Source: PALSA-1003 sp963741315
GTDB lineage: Bacteria; Pseudomonadota; Gammaproteobacteria; Burkholderiales; Casimicrobiaceae
DNA length: 64,000 nt
NCBI GenBank assembly: GCA_963741315.1
Contig: CAVUHK010000003.1
Coordinates: 186,001 to 250,000 of the forward strand
Direction of reading: 5' to 3'
Shown here in pieces: positions 1 to 7,536 of the stretch (positions within the stretch are counted from its first letter, which is position 1; each line of letters starts with the position of its first letter). The notes beneath the pieces are model-generated. The model saw only the letters and a program-made list of their open reading frames with translations. It was not told where the DNA came from and did no database searches. A program made the position numbers and the translations under genes.

Positions 1-161
1 GTTGCAGCAATGGAATGGTCACGGTACGGGTTCCTGCCTGCGTTGAGCGGGCGAATCGTCGGGAATGGGGCGCGACGCGCAGGCTGCAGCACTCTTGCCC
101 GGGTCATTCTACCCGATGGCAGCGGCTCCCCGTGCCTGAAGGGGCCTGGCGCCGGGCCGCT

Positions 162-190
162 TTGACATGACAGGGCTAAAGTCTTAAACT
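162..190 (+). promoter_or_regulatory. Sigma-70 promoter for rplU-rpmA
   Basis: A perfect TTGACA at 162-167 is followed after exactly 17 bases by TAAACT at 185-190, which keeps the TA...T of a -10 box. Transcription would begin near 197, giving a leader of about 48 bases before rplU. Nothing else is recognisable between 1 and 161: there is no start of a divergent gene that I could support. Confidence 0.7.
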
Positions 191-244
191 AGCAGACTTT
201 TCTTGCCGTTGCCGGTTCGGCCGCGGCGTTTCGGAGTCCATCCT

Positions 245-556
245 ATGTACGCGGTCATAAAAACCGGTGGCAAGCAGTACAAAGTCGCCGCCGGCGAAAA
301 ACTCAAAGTAGAACAGATACCGGCGGATGTGGGCGCGCAAGTCATTCTCGACCAGGTGCTCATGGTCGGTGACGATGCCAGCGTTCGCCTGGGGCAACCC
401 ACCATCGCGGGCGCGTCGGTGAAGGCAACCGTGCTCAGTCATGGTCGCGGCGAAAAGCTGCGAATTTTCAAGATGCGCCGGCGCAAGCACTACCAGAAGC
501 ATCAGGGGCACCGGCAGGGATACACCGAGCTGCAGATCGACGGCATCGTCGGCTGA
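245..556 (+). CDS. rplU: 50S ribosomal protein L21
   Basis: L21 binds 23S rRNA in the large ribosomal subunit and is assembled with L20. The 103-residue product has the family's usual length. It starts MYAVIKTGGKQYKV, the conserved L21 N-terminus, and carries the basic segment KMRRRKHYQKHQGHRQ and the C-terminal YTELQIDGI. An upstream in-frame extension from 203 is ignored because it lacks L21 similarity and lies close to the predicted transcription start. It is followed 28 bases later by rpmA, as in most bacteria. Confidence 0.97.
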   Translation: MYAVIKTGGKQYKVAAGEKLKVEQIPADVGAQVILDQVLMVGDDASVRLGQPTIAGASVKATVLSHGRGEKLRIFKMRRRKHYQKHQGHRQGYTELQIDGIVG

Positions 557-584
557 CGCTCGACCTCGCACAGGACACACGGCA

Positions 585-845
585 ATGGCACACAAAAAAG
601 CAGGCGGCAGCTCACGCAACGGCCGCGACTCGAACTCCAAGCGGCTGGGCGTCAAGGCCTACGGTGGCGAGACGATCCACGCCGGCAGCATCATCATCCG
701 TCAGCGCGGCACGCAGGTGCATCCGGGCGTCAACGTCGGCATCGGCAAGGACCACACGCTCTTTGCGCTGGTCGACGGGCACGTTCAGTTCGTCATCAAG
801 GGTGCCAATCGACGCAAGCTGGTCAACATCGTTCCCGCGGCTTAG
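585..845 (+). CDS. rpmA: 50S ribosomal protein L27
   Basis: L27 reaches the peptidyl-transferase centre of the large subunit with its N-terminal tail. The 86-residue product begins MAHKKAGGSSRNGRDS, the unmistakable L27 signature, and contains the conserved GNVGIGKDHTLFAL-like core (here NVGIGKDHTLFALVDG). It is cotranscribed with rplU. The obgE gene that often follows rpmA is absent here: a terminator follows, then a convergent lptG. Confidence 0.97.
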   Translation: MAHKKAGGSSRNGRDSNSKRLGVKAYGGETIHAGSIIIRQRGTQVHPGVNVGIGKDHTLFALVDGHVQFVIKGANRRKLVNIVPAA

Positions 846-890
846 GTCGAGTCGCTCGCAGCGCGTCCGCGGCATCCGACGCGCTCAAAG

Positions 891-917
891 AAGCCCCGCT
901 CAGGCGGGGTTTTTTTT
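891..917 (+). terminator. Rho-independent terminator after rpmA
   Basis: CCCCGC (894-899) and GCGGGG (904-909) form a stem with a TCAG loop, followed by eight T residues (910-917). It ends the rplU-rpmA transcript, 46 bases past the rpmA stop. The opposite strand also carries the stem but has a poorer U tract, so it may only weakly terminate lptF-lptG. Confidence 0.9.
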
Positions 918-942
918 CGATCATCGAAATGTGTGAGCGTCG

Positions 943-2064
943 TTAGCGCCGCTCCAGCCACCACAGCATCGTCGTCGCAACCACGAAAAACGCCGCCACC
1001 GGAAATGCCGCGGAAAACAGCGGCGGCCAGTCGTTGATGACGCCGAGGTAGGAGAACAGCCGTCCGACCAGGAAGAACGACAGGCCGAGGATGGTGCCGG
1101 CGAAAATGCGAAATCCGACGCCTCCGCTACGCCGCTGGAAATAGGCAAAGGGCAGCGCCAGCACCATCATGACCAGCACGGCCGCGGGATAGAACACCTT
1201 GTTCCACAGGGCGATCTCGAAACGCGAAGTCTTCTGCTGATTGCTGCCGAGCACGTTGATGTTGTCGTAGAGCGAGCTCATTTCCAGCTTTTCGGGCGGC
1301 ACCTGGTACACGGTCAGGATCGAAGGCTTGAGCACCGTCTTCCAGATCCATTCGTCGGCCTTGACCACTTGCGCGCCGGTGGGCGAGAGCTCGGTCGTGC
1401 GCACATTCTTGAGCAGCCATTGTCCGTCGCTGACAAAAGTGCCCGAATCCGCGACGCGCAATGCCGTCAGCCGAAAATTGGAGTCGAACTGGTAGATGCG
1501 CACGCCGAGCAGCGTGTTGTCGGCGAGCAGGCTGCGGATGTTGGCGAAGGTCTCGTATGGCTCGTCCGGATCCTGCGCGTACTGATCCTGCTTGCCCTGC
1601 TTGAACCAGAAGCCCGATTTGAACTGCTGGGCAATGACGCGCGTGCCCTCGCCGCGCGCCTGCACGCGCACCTGCTGCGCCAGGCGATCGGCCGGCGGCG
1701 CCAGGAATTCGCCGGCGAGGAACGTCGCGATGGCAAGCGGTATGCCGATGCGCACGATCGCCAGCGTGATCTGCGTCAGCGATGCACCCGACGCGCGCAT
1801 CACGGTGTATTCCGAGTTGCCGACCAATTGCGAGATCGCAAACAGCGTGCCGATCAGCGCGGCAGTGGGCATGAGCTCGTAGAAGTGTCCAGGCAGGCTC
1901 AGGCCGACGAACAGGAGCGCGCGGCTGAGCGGGTAGCCATCCTTGCCAACGTTGCCGAGCTCGTGAATGAGGTCGAAGAAGGCGAACAGGCTGAGCAGGC
2001 CCGTAAAGATAAGCATCGTGCCGTAGAACACCTCGGTGCCGATGTAGCGACTGAGGATCTTCAT
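943..2064 (-). CDS. lptG: LPS export system permease LptG
   Basis: LptG is one of the two inner-membrane permeases that, with the LptB ATPase, extract lipopolysaccharide from the inner membrane and push it onto the LptC-LptA bridge. The 373-residue product has the YjgP/YjgQ architecture: three N-terminal membrane segments (about 13-31, 58-80, 99-121), a large periplasmic beta-jellyroll domain (about 122-285) and three C-terminal membrane segments (about 290-367). The motif MRASGASLTQI near residue 90 is the coupling region that contacts LptB. Its ATG overlaps the lptF stop by four bases (ATGA), so the pair is translationally coupled. Confidence 0.95.
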   Translation of the reverse strand: MKILSRYIGTEVFYGTMLIFTGLLSLFAFFDLIHELGNVGKDGYPLSRALLFVGLSLPGHFYELMPTAALIGTLFAISQLVGNSEYTVMRASGASLTQITLAIVRIGIPLAIATFLAGEFLAPPADRLAQQVRVQARGEGTRVIAQQFKSGFWFKQGKQDQYAQDPDEPYETFANIRSLLADNTLLGVRIYQFDSNFRLTALRVADSGTFVSDGQWLLKNVRTTELSPTGAQVVKADEWIWKTVLKPSILTVYQVPPEKLEMSSLYDNINVLGSNQQKTSRFEIALWNKVFYPAAVLVMMVLALPFAYFQRRSGGVGFRIFAGTILGLSFFLVGRLFSYLGVINDWPPLFSAAFPVAAFFVVATTMLWWLERR

Positions 2065-3146
2065 GCGGTGCGGCGCCTCGGAAACCAGCCATACACCGAC
2101 GTGCGACGATAGAACAGCAGGACCACGAGGATCGCCGCGGTCAGGTGCGTAATGAGGAGCCCCGCGACGATGGACAGGCGCCCCTGGGCGATGAAGCTTT
2201 GCACGATGTTCAGGCAGTTGCTGTACACCATGTACACGAATATCGCGGCGAACAGATTGAATGAACGGCCCATGCGCGTGTTGACGTACGACAACGGAAT
2301 CGCCAGCAGCATCAGCAGAAAAGCGCTGATCGGGACCGACAGGCGCCAGAATAGTTCGGCACGCTCCGGCGCGCCTTCGGCGACGACCAGCAACGGCAAC
2401 GGGATCGCCTTGAGCGACATCGGCAGTGCGCGCATTTCGGCGGGCTCGAGGCGACGGCCCAGCTTCTCGAATTCGGCGGTCCGGAAATCGGCACTGCCGG
2501 GTTGCCCTTCGTAGCGGCGGCCGTCCTGCAGCACGATGAAGCGGTCGCCGTTCTTGGCATCCTCGAGGCGCCCGGAACGCGCGACAGTGGTCACGTCCTT
2601 GTCGCCGTCGATCGAATGCAGGAAGACGTTGCGGATCGTCCCATCGAAAGTGTTGACGCTTTCAATGAAAACGACCAGGCGCGCCGACCGGAATTCCTTG
2701 AACAGTCCCGGGGCGAGCAGCGACAGGTCCTCTCGCGACTCGAGCTGGCGCTCGTACTCGAGGCGGCGCTGCTCAGCCCAGGGCGATACCCAGAACGACA
2801 GGACGACGATGCCGACCAGGAAAGGGAGGGCGAACCAGAGGATCGGCTTGAGCCACGAGGTCAACCCCTGGCCGGAGGTAATCCAGACGATCATTTCGCT
2901 ATCGCGGTACCATCGCGTCAGCGTCAGCAGCACGGTGAAAAACAGTGCGACCGATAGCAATATATTGAAATAAAACAAGGCGTTGAAACCCAAAAGGGCA
3001 AGAATCCCCTCGGGGGCAACGGTTCCGCCCGCGGCGCGCGCCAACAGCCGCAATACGATGTTGGTAAAGAGAATGCCGAGCAGGACCACAAACAGGCCGA
3101 CGGCCGTAACCGTCATTTCTCGTACCAGGCTGCGCCTGAACACCAT
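2061..3146 (-). CDS. lptF: LPS export system permease LptF
   Basis: LptF is the partner permease of LptG in the LptB2FG LPS extractor. I start it at the ATG at 3146 (MVFRRSLVREMT), giving 361 residues. The frame opens further upstream, but that extra segment has no family similarity and would run into the pepA promoter. Three N-terminal membrane segments, a periplasmic domain (roughly residues 120-270) and three C-terminal segments are visible. The coupling-region motif MIVWITSGQGLTSWLKP (about residues 80-96) matches LptF rather than LptG. It is divergent from pepA. Confidence 0.94.
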   Translation of the reverse strand: MVFRRSLVREMTVTAVGLFVVLLGILFTNIVLRLLARAAGGTVAPEGILALLGFNALFYFNILLSVALFFTVLLTLTRWYRDSEMIVWITSGQGLTSWLKPILWFALPFLVGIVVLSFWVSPWAEQRRLEYERQLESREDLSLLAPGLFKEFRSARLVVFIESVNTFDGTIRNVFLHSIDGDKDVTTVARSGRLEDAKNGDRFIVLQDGRRYEGQPGSADFRTAEFEKLGRRLEPAEMRALPMSLKAIPLPLLVVAEGAPERAELFWRLSVPISAFLLMLLAIPLSYVNTRMGRSFNLFAAIFVYMVYSNCLNIVQSFIAQGRLSIVAGLLITHLTAAILVVLLFYRRTSVYGWFPRRRTA

Positions 3147-3161
3147 GACGACGGAAATATT

Positions 3162-3191
3162 TTGACTTTTTTGGGGCGATTTGCCGATAAT
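3162..3191 (+). promoter_or_regulatory. Sigma-70 promoter for pepA
   Basis: TTGACT (3162-3167) and GATAAT (3186-3191) are separated by 18 bases in the lptF-pepA divergent gap. Each box has one mismatch to consensus. The predicted leader before pepA is about 40 bases. Confidence 0.65.
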
Positions 3192-3238
3192 GCGGATCGT
3201 ACCGCCCAAAGGCAAATGTTTCGTTCGAGGGAACGGCG

Positions 3239-4735
3239 ATGGAATTTACCATAAAAAGCGGTAGCCCGGAGAAGCAGCGCAGCGCCTGCGTGGTCGTGGG
3301 CGTCTTCGACAACCGCAAACCCAGTCTTTCCGCCGATCTCGTCGATCGTGCGTCGGGTGGTTATATCAGCGAAATCATCCGTCGCGGCGACATGGAGGGA
3401 AAGCTCGGCAGCACGCTGCTTTTGCACAACGTCAAGGGCACGCTCGCCGACCGCGTATTGCTCGTTGGCCTGGGCAAGGAGCGCGACTTTCGCGAGCGCG
3501 AGTTCCGCAAGGCGATCCGCTCGGCGGTGCGTTTGCTCAATGAGACGGGCTCCTACGAGGCGGTGGTCTACCTGACCGAAGAGAAGGTCAAGCGGCGCGA
3601 AGTCGCCTGGCGGGTCGAGCACGCGGTGGTCGTGGCCATGGAGGCCGTGTATCGCTTCGACCAGATGAAAAGCCAGCCGGCCGAAGTGCGCCGCCCTCTG
3701 CGCAAACTGACGCTCTCCGTTCCCCAGCGCAGCGACCTCGCGGCCGGCGAGGCGGCGGCGGCACGCGGCCTGGCAATGGCCCACGGCATGGACCTGGCGC
3801 GCGACCTCGGCAACCTGCCCGGAAATGTCTGCACCCCCACCTACCTTGCCGAGCGCGGTCAGGCACTGGCGCAGGAGCTGGGCTTCAAATGCGAGATATT
3901 GGACCGACCGCAGCTCGAAGAGCTCAAGATGGGCTCATTCCTGTCGGTTACCAATGGCAGCGATCAGCCGCCCAAATTCATCGTTTTCGAATACAACGGG
4001 GCCGGCAAGAAGCAGCCTCCGGTGGTCCTCGTCGGCAAGGGGATCACATTCGATACCGGTGGCATCTCGATCAAGCCGGCGACCGACATGGATCACATGA
4101 AATACGACATGTGCGGCGCGGCGAGCGTGTTTGGCGCGTTTCGGGCGGTTGCCGAATTGAAGTCGAAAATCAACCTTGTCGGCCTGATTCCCGCCTGCGA
4201 GAACATGCCCAGCGGACGCGCGACCAAGCCGGGCGATATCGTCACCAGCATGTCGGGCCAGACCATCGAGGTGCTCAACACCGACGCCGAAGGGCGCCTG
4301 ATCCTGTGCGATGCGCTGACCTACGCCGAACGCTACGAACCGGTCGCCGTCGTCGACATGGCGACGCTCACCGGCGCAATGGTGATCGCGCTGGGCCACG
4401 TCGCCTGCGGCGTGTTCAGCAACAACGACAGCCTGGCGCGCGCGCTGCTCAACGCCGGCGAGGAATCCTTCGACCGCGCATGGCAAATGCCGCTGTGGGA
4501 CGACTACCACGAGGCGCTCAACAGCAATTTCGCCGATTTCGCCAACGTCGGAAACCGTGCCGGAGGCAGCATCACGGCGGCATGCTTCCTGGCCAAATTC
4601 GCCAGGAAGTACGATTGGGCGCACCTCGACATCGCCGGGGTCGCCTGGAAAGAGGGCAAGGAGAAGGGCGCGACCGGCCGGCCCGTCGCCCTGCTGACAA
4701 CCTGGCTGCTGGCACAGGAAAGCGCAGTCTCATAA
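3239..4735 (+). CDS. pepA: Leucyl (cytosol) aminopeptidase PepA
   Basis: This is an M17-family dinuclear-metal aminopeptidase that releases N-terminal Leu and other residues from peptides. In E. coli its homologue also acts as a DNA-binding accessory factor. The 498-residue protein has an N-terminal macro-like domain and the C-terminal catalytic domain with the signature NTDAEGRL at 347-354. Metal and catalytic residues correspond to K267, D272, D290, D349 and E351. All are present, so the enzyme should be active. Gene order pepA-holC-valS is the common betaproteobacterial and gammaproteobacterial arrangement. Confidence 0.97.
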   Translation: MEFTIKSGSPEKQRSACVVVGVFDNRKPSLSADLVDRASGGYISEIIRRGDMEGKLGSTLLLHNVKGTLADRVLLVGLGKERDFREREFRKAIRSAVRLLNETGSYEAVVYLTEEKVKRREVAWRVEHAVVVAMEAVYRFDQMKSQPAEVRRPLRKLTLSVPQRSDLAAGEAAAARGLAMAHGMDLARDLGNLPGNVCTPTYLAERGQALAQELGFKCEILDRPQLEELKMGSFLSVTNGSDQPPKFIVFEYNGAGKKQPPVVLVGKGITFDTGGISIKPATDMDHMKYDMCGAASVFGAFRAVAELKSKINLVGLIPACENMPSGRATKPGDIVTSMSGQTIEVLNTDAEGRLILCDALTYAERYEPVAVVDMATLTGAMVIALGHVACGVFSNNDSLARALLNAGEESFDRAWQMPLWDDYHEALNSNFADFANVGNRAGGSITAACFLAKFARKYDWAHLDIAGVAWKEGKEKGATGRPVALLTTWLLAQESAVS

Positions 4736-4874
4736 ATGCGCAATGGCCTCCCTACACCCGCGCCATGAACGCGTTGCGCCGGCGAGTCGGCCACTGCCGA
4801 GATTCGTCTTGCCGTCGATCCCCGTGCTGCGCACGGGGCCCTCGCCGGATGACTCACTCGGCTAGCACCACGCC

Positions 4875-5300
4875 ATGACTGCGATCGATTTCTACACGCA
4901 TGTGAGCGATCGTCTCGACGTCGCGGCAAAGCTCGTTGCCAAGGCCTTCGCGTTGCATGGCAGCGTGCGCGTACTGACTCCCGACGCGGCAGCCACCGAC
5001 GCGCTCGATCGCCGGCTCTGGCTCCTGCCCGCAACGGGATTCCTTCCACATTGCCGGGTTGGCGATCGCCTTGCGGCCGAAACGCCGATCTGGATCGATC
5101 ACGCGCTCGATCACCAGGGGCCGGCCGCGGTACTAATCAATCTGCACGCTGCGCCACCGCCTTTCTTCGCGCGCTTCGAACGCCTGGCTGAAATCGTCGG
5201 CACGGACTCGGCCGACGCCGCCGGAGCGCGCGAGCGGTTTCGCTACTACCGCGAACGCGGCTACGAGCTGCGCACCCACAGTCTCGGCGGCCAGGGCTGA
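4875..5300 (+). CDS. holC: DNA polymerase III subunit chi
   Basis: Chi links the replicative clamp loader (through psi) to single-stranded-DNA-binding protein. The 141-residue product starts MTAIDFYTHVSDR, matching the HolC N-terminus, and has the conserved LWLLPATGFLPHCR and INLHAAPPPFFARFERLAEIV segments (about residues 53-66 and 92-112). It lies 139 bases after pepA, and its TGA overlaps the ATG of the next gene (TGATG), indicating coupling. Confidence 0.9.
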   Translation: MTAIDFYTHVSDRLDVAAKLVAKAFALHGSVRVLTPDAAATDALDRRLWLLPATGFLPHCRVGDRLAAETPIWIDHALDHQGPAAVLINLHAAPPPFFARFERLAEIVGTDSADAAGARERFRYYRERGYELRTHSLGGQG

Positions 5301-6184
5301 TGGCGACTGCGCGCGAACTGCTGGAGCAGGCCGACGAACTCATGCGCCGTAATCGGCGCGCGGAGAGCGACATCCCGGTGCTGACCGATTCGATCGTCGG
5401 TGTCGCGTCGGTGCTCCGGATGCCGCAGGCGGATATTCCTGTGCTGACGCAGAAGGTCGAACCGGCAGCGGTCAAGGTGACGCCGGTTCCGGCACTGCCG
5501 ATGGGCACCGGGACGGTCTTCGAGGGCGACCCGTCGGACTGGCTGGTCATGGATACCATCGATCCCTCCCTGCACAGCATCACTGGCGGGTCGCCGGACA
5601 CTTTGGCGGTCGTGCCGCCAGTCACGCTCAAGGCGCCCGAGCCGGTTCCCGATGAGGTCGAAGGTCCGGCGCGGGTCACGCTCAAGGCGGCAGGCTCGGC
5701 AGCGACTCCGCCCCCGGCGGGGTCGATCACGGGCAGGTACGCAGTGTCGCAACTCATGGGCAGCCCACCTGCGGAGCCGATGCCACCGCTGCCGCGTTCC
5801 TTCGCCCCGGCCGTCGTTCCGCCTGTGCCACCGGACACGCAGGAATCGAGCGATTCCCCGGCGCCGATCGTCGCGCCGGAGCCCGTTACCGCGCCGAGTC
5901 CGGCGGCTTCGAGCGATGTCGACCCTGAGCCTAGCCGTGCTTCCGACGACGAGCGTTGGCGCTCGCTTGCCGAGCAGGTTTCAATGCAGGTGCTGCAGCG
6001 GCTGGACCTGTTTACCGACACCGGCCTCAAGGAACAGCTGACGCACCACCTTGAGCCCATCGTCGACCGTGCCAGCGTCGAACTCGTCGCGTCGATCAAC
6101 GAACAGGTCGGCAAACTCATTCGCAGTTATGTCGCGGAAGCCATCGAGCGCGAAATCGCACAGTGGCGGCAGGACCATCACTGA
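5300..6184 (+). CDS. Uncharacterised protein with repeated DIPVLT motif
   Basis: I do not recognise a function. The 294-residue protein is coupled to holC and precedes the DAHP synthase/valS genes. The motif DIPVLT occurs twice near the N-terminus (about residues 24-29 and 50-55). The middle, about 60-215, is low-complexity and rich in Pro, Ala, Ser and Val, probably disordered. The last 80 residues look helical and charged (EQVSMQVLQRLDLFTDTGL onward), possibly a folded interaction domain. The position between holC and valS and the IPVLT motif recall a family of unknown function (DUF2486) reported mainly from Burkholderia. That assignment is from memory and unverified. No signal peptide or membrane segment is visible. 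Confidence 0.6.
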   Translation: MATARELLEQADELMRRNRRAESDIPVLTDSIVGVASVLRMPQADIPVLTQKVEPAAVKVTPVPALPMGTGTVFEGDPSDWLVMDTIDPSLHSITGGSPDTLAVVPPVTLKAPEPVPDEVEGPARVTLKAAGSAATPPPAGSITGRYAVSQLMGSPPAEPMPPLPRSFAPAVVPPVPPDTQESSDSPAPIVAPEPVTAPSPAASSDVDPEPSRASDDERWRSLAEQVSMQVLQRLDLFTDTGLKEQLTHHLEPIVDRASVELVASINEQVGKLIRSYVAEAIEREIAQWRQDHH

Positions 6185-6202
6185 TGCGCGCCGTGGCAAC
6201 TG

Positions 6203-6211
6203 TGCTAGACT
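6203..6211 (+). promoter_or_regulatory. Extended -10 promoter for the aroF leader
   Basis: TG at 6203-6204 followed by TAGACT at 6206-6211 forms an extended -10 element, and I see no convincing -35. The start of transcription would fall at about 6218-6219, essentially on the A of the leader-peptide ATG, so the leader peptide may be translated from a leaderless transcript. Confidence 0.5.
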
Positions 6212-6218
6212 TTTCCGC

Positions 6219-6341
6219 ATGAATCGTCCAGCCGACTTGCAGCTCGCTGCTCTCGCCGCCTCGCGCGGAGGCCGGCACGTGGTCGCGTATGTCGCGTATT
6301 TCTATTTCGGGATCACTCCCCGGCGCCGCCCTTATCGGTAG
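6219..6341 (+). CDS. Tyr/Phe-rich leader peptide of DAHP synthase attenuator
   Basis: A 40-residue open reading frame lies between the DIPVLT gene and aroF. Residues 21-30 read VVAYVAYFYF, so three Tyr and two Phe fall within seven positions (24, 27-30), with one more Tyr at 39. The stop codon is 23 bases before a strong terminator, and the terminator sits directly before a DAHP synthase gene, the entry step to Tyr and Phe. This is the classic layout of a transcription-attenuation leader: ribosome stalling at aromatic codons would favour an antiterminator. It has no other sign of function. The peptide reading is my inference from composition and position. Confidence 0.75.
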   Translation: MNRPADLQLAALAASRGGRHVVAYVAYFYFGITPRRRPYR

Positions 6342-6374
6342 ATTTCACAGCGAATTCACCAAACATCGGGCGGC
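6325..6374 (+). promoter_or_regulatory. Candidate antiterminator pairing
   Basis: GCCGCCC at 6325-6331, near the end of the leader-peptide gene, is exactly complementary to GGGCGGC at 6368-6374, which is the left arm of the terminator. Pairing would destroy the terminator. The element is within ribosome range of the Tyr/Phe codons, as expected if stalling there leaves 6325-6331 free. Confidence 0.55.
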
Positions 6375-6397
6375 CCAGTGGCCGCCCGATTTTTTTT
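6365..6397 (+). terminator. Attenuator terminator before aroF
   Basis: An 11-bp perfect stem (6365-6375 with 6380-6390), a CAGT loop and eight T residues (6390-6397) form a strong intrinsic terminator. It is 13 bases before the aroF start codon, so it can only act on aroF expression and not as the end of a useful upstream gene. Confidence 0.92.
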
Positions 6398-6410
6398 ACT
6401 GGAGGCAATC

Positions 6411-7427
6411 GTGATCATCGTAATGCAGCCCGAAGCGGGAGCAACGGAAATCAATGCCGTCGAGAACAAGATTCGCGCGCACGGACTCGACGTGCATATC
6501 TCACGCGGCACCGAGCGCACGCTCATCGGCGCCGTCGGCGACGAACGCAAGCTCGATCCGGAAATGTTCGACTCCATGCCCGGCGTGGAAAAGTCGATGC
6601 ACATCGTCAAGCAGTACAAGATCGTCGCCCGTGAGTGGCACAAGGCGAACACGGTCATCGATGTCGCCGGCATTCCCATCGGCGGCACGACGGTGCAGGT
6701 GATTGCCGGTCCGTGCTCGGTCGAGACCGCGCCACAGATGGCCGCCGCAGCAGCCGGCGCGAAAGCGGGCGGCGCGAGACTGATGCGCGGCGGCGCGTTC
6801 AAGCCGCGTACGAGTCCATACACCTTTCAGGGCAAGGGCGTCGAGGGACTCGGCCTGCTGCGCTCCGCGGCCGCGTCGCAAGGCCTGCCGATCGTCACCG
6901 AGCTCATGGACGTGCGCATGCTCGACACCTTCCTCGAGCACGACGTCGACATCATCCAGATCGGCACGCGCAACATGCAGAACTTCGACCTGCTCAAGGC
7001 GGTCGGGCGGGTGAACAAGCCGGTCATCCTGAAGCGCGGCATGTCGGCGACGATCGGCGAGTGGCTGATGGCTGCCGAGTACATCGCCGCCGGAGGCAAT
7101 CACGACATCATCTTCTGTGAGCGCGGCATCCGCACTTTCGAGACGGCTTATCGCAATGTGCTCGACGTGACCGCGATCCCGGTACTCAAGCGCGAGACGC
7201 ACCTGCCGGTGATCGTCGATCCTTCGCACGCCGGCGGCAAGGCGTGGATGGTGCCGGCTTTGTCGTGTGCCGCGGTGGCGGCAGGCGCGGATGGGCTGCT
7301 CATCGAGATTCATCCCAATCCCTGCGAAGCGTGGTGCGACGCCGATCAGGCGCTCACGCCCGCGGAATTCGCGACGCTCATGGGACAGCTGGGCGCAATC
7401 GCGCGCGCGGTAGGCCGCGAAATCTAG
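6411..7427 (+). CDS. aroF: 3-deoxy-7-phosphoheptulonate (DAHP) synthase
   Basis: This enzyme condenses phosphoenolpyruvate and erythrose 4-phosphate, the first step of the shikimate pathway. I start it at GTG 6411 because GGAGG lies at 6401-6405 with ideal spacing and because the resulting start MIIVMQPEAG matches the ferredoxin-like regulatory domain of the Thermotoga/Bacillus-type enzyme. The 338-residue protein has that regulatory domain (about 1-70) and then the TIM-barrel with GPCSVE at 100-105 (metal Cys102) and RGGAFKPRTSPYTFQG at 126-141. The N-terminal domain in this class confers aromatic feedback inhibition, so allosteric control would add to the attenuator upstream. Confidence 0.94.
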   Translation: MIIVMQPEAGATEINAVENKIRAHGLDVHISRGTERTLIGAVGDERKLDPEMFDSMPGVEKSMHIVKQYKIVAREWHKANTVIDVAGIPIGGTTVQVIAGPCSVETAPQMAAAAAGAKAGGARLMRGGAFKPRTSPYTFQGKGVEGLGLLRSAAASQGLPIVTELMDVRMLDTFLEHDVDIIQIGTRNMQNFDLLKAVGRVNKPVILKRGMSATIGEWLMAAEYIAAGGNHDIIFCERGIRTFETAYRNVLDVTAIPVLKRETHLPVIVDPSHAGGKAWMVPALSCAAVAAGADGLLIEIHPNPCEAWCDADQALTPAEFATLMGQLGAIARAVGREI

Positions 7428-7482
7428 CGATGGTAACGATTTGCATGCTGATGCAACGACGCGGAGTGGAACCATTTCCCGC

Positions 7483-7488
7483 TATAAT
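7483..7488 (+). promoter_or_regulatory. -10 box and 5' hairpin for valS
   Basis: A perfect TATAAT lies at 7483-7488 without a recognisable -35. The transcript would begin near 7495 and carry a small hairpin (CGGGCG at 7503-7508 with CGCCCG at 7513-7518) about 20 bases before the valS ATG. No T-box features are present. Confidence 0.45.
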
Positions 7489-7536
7489 TTCAGGCTTTTA
7501 CCCGGGCGCAGACGCCCGCTGAGCACATCCTCGCCA

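Noticed and set aside
891..917. Terminator assigned to lptG
   Set aside because: Stem is shared, but on the minus strand it lacks a proper U run; the plus-strand use after rpmA is clear.
7489..7536. T-box or leader-peptide attenuator before valS
   Set aside because: Only a 6-bp hairpin without a U tract; no Val-rich ORF and no T-box sequence.
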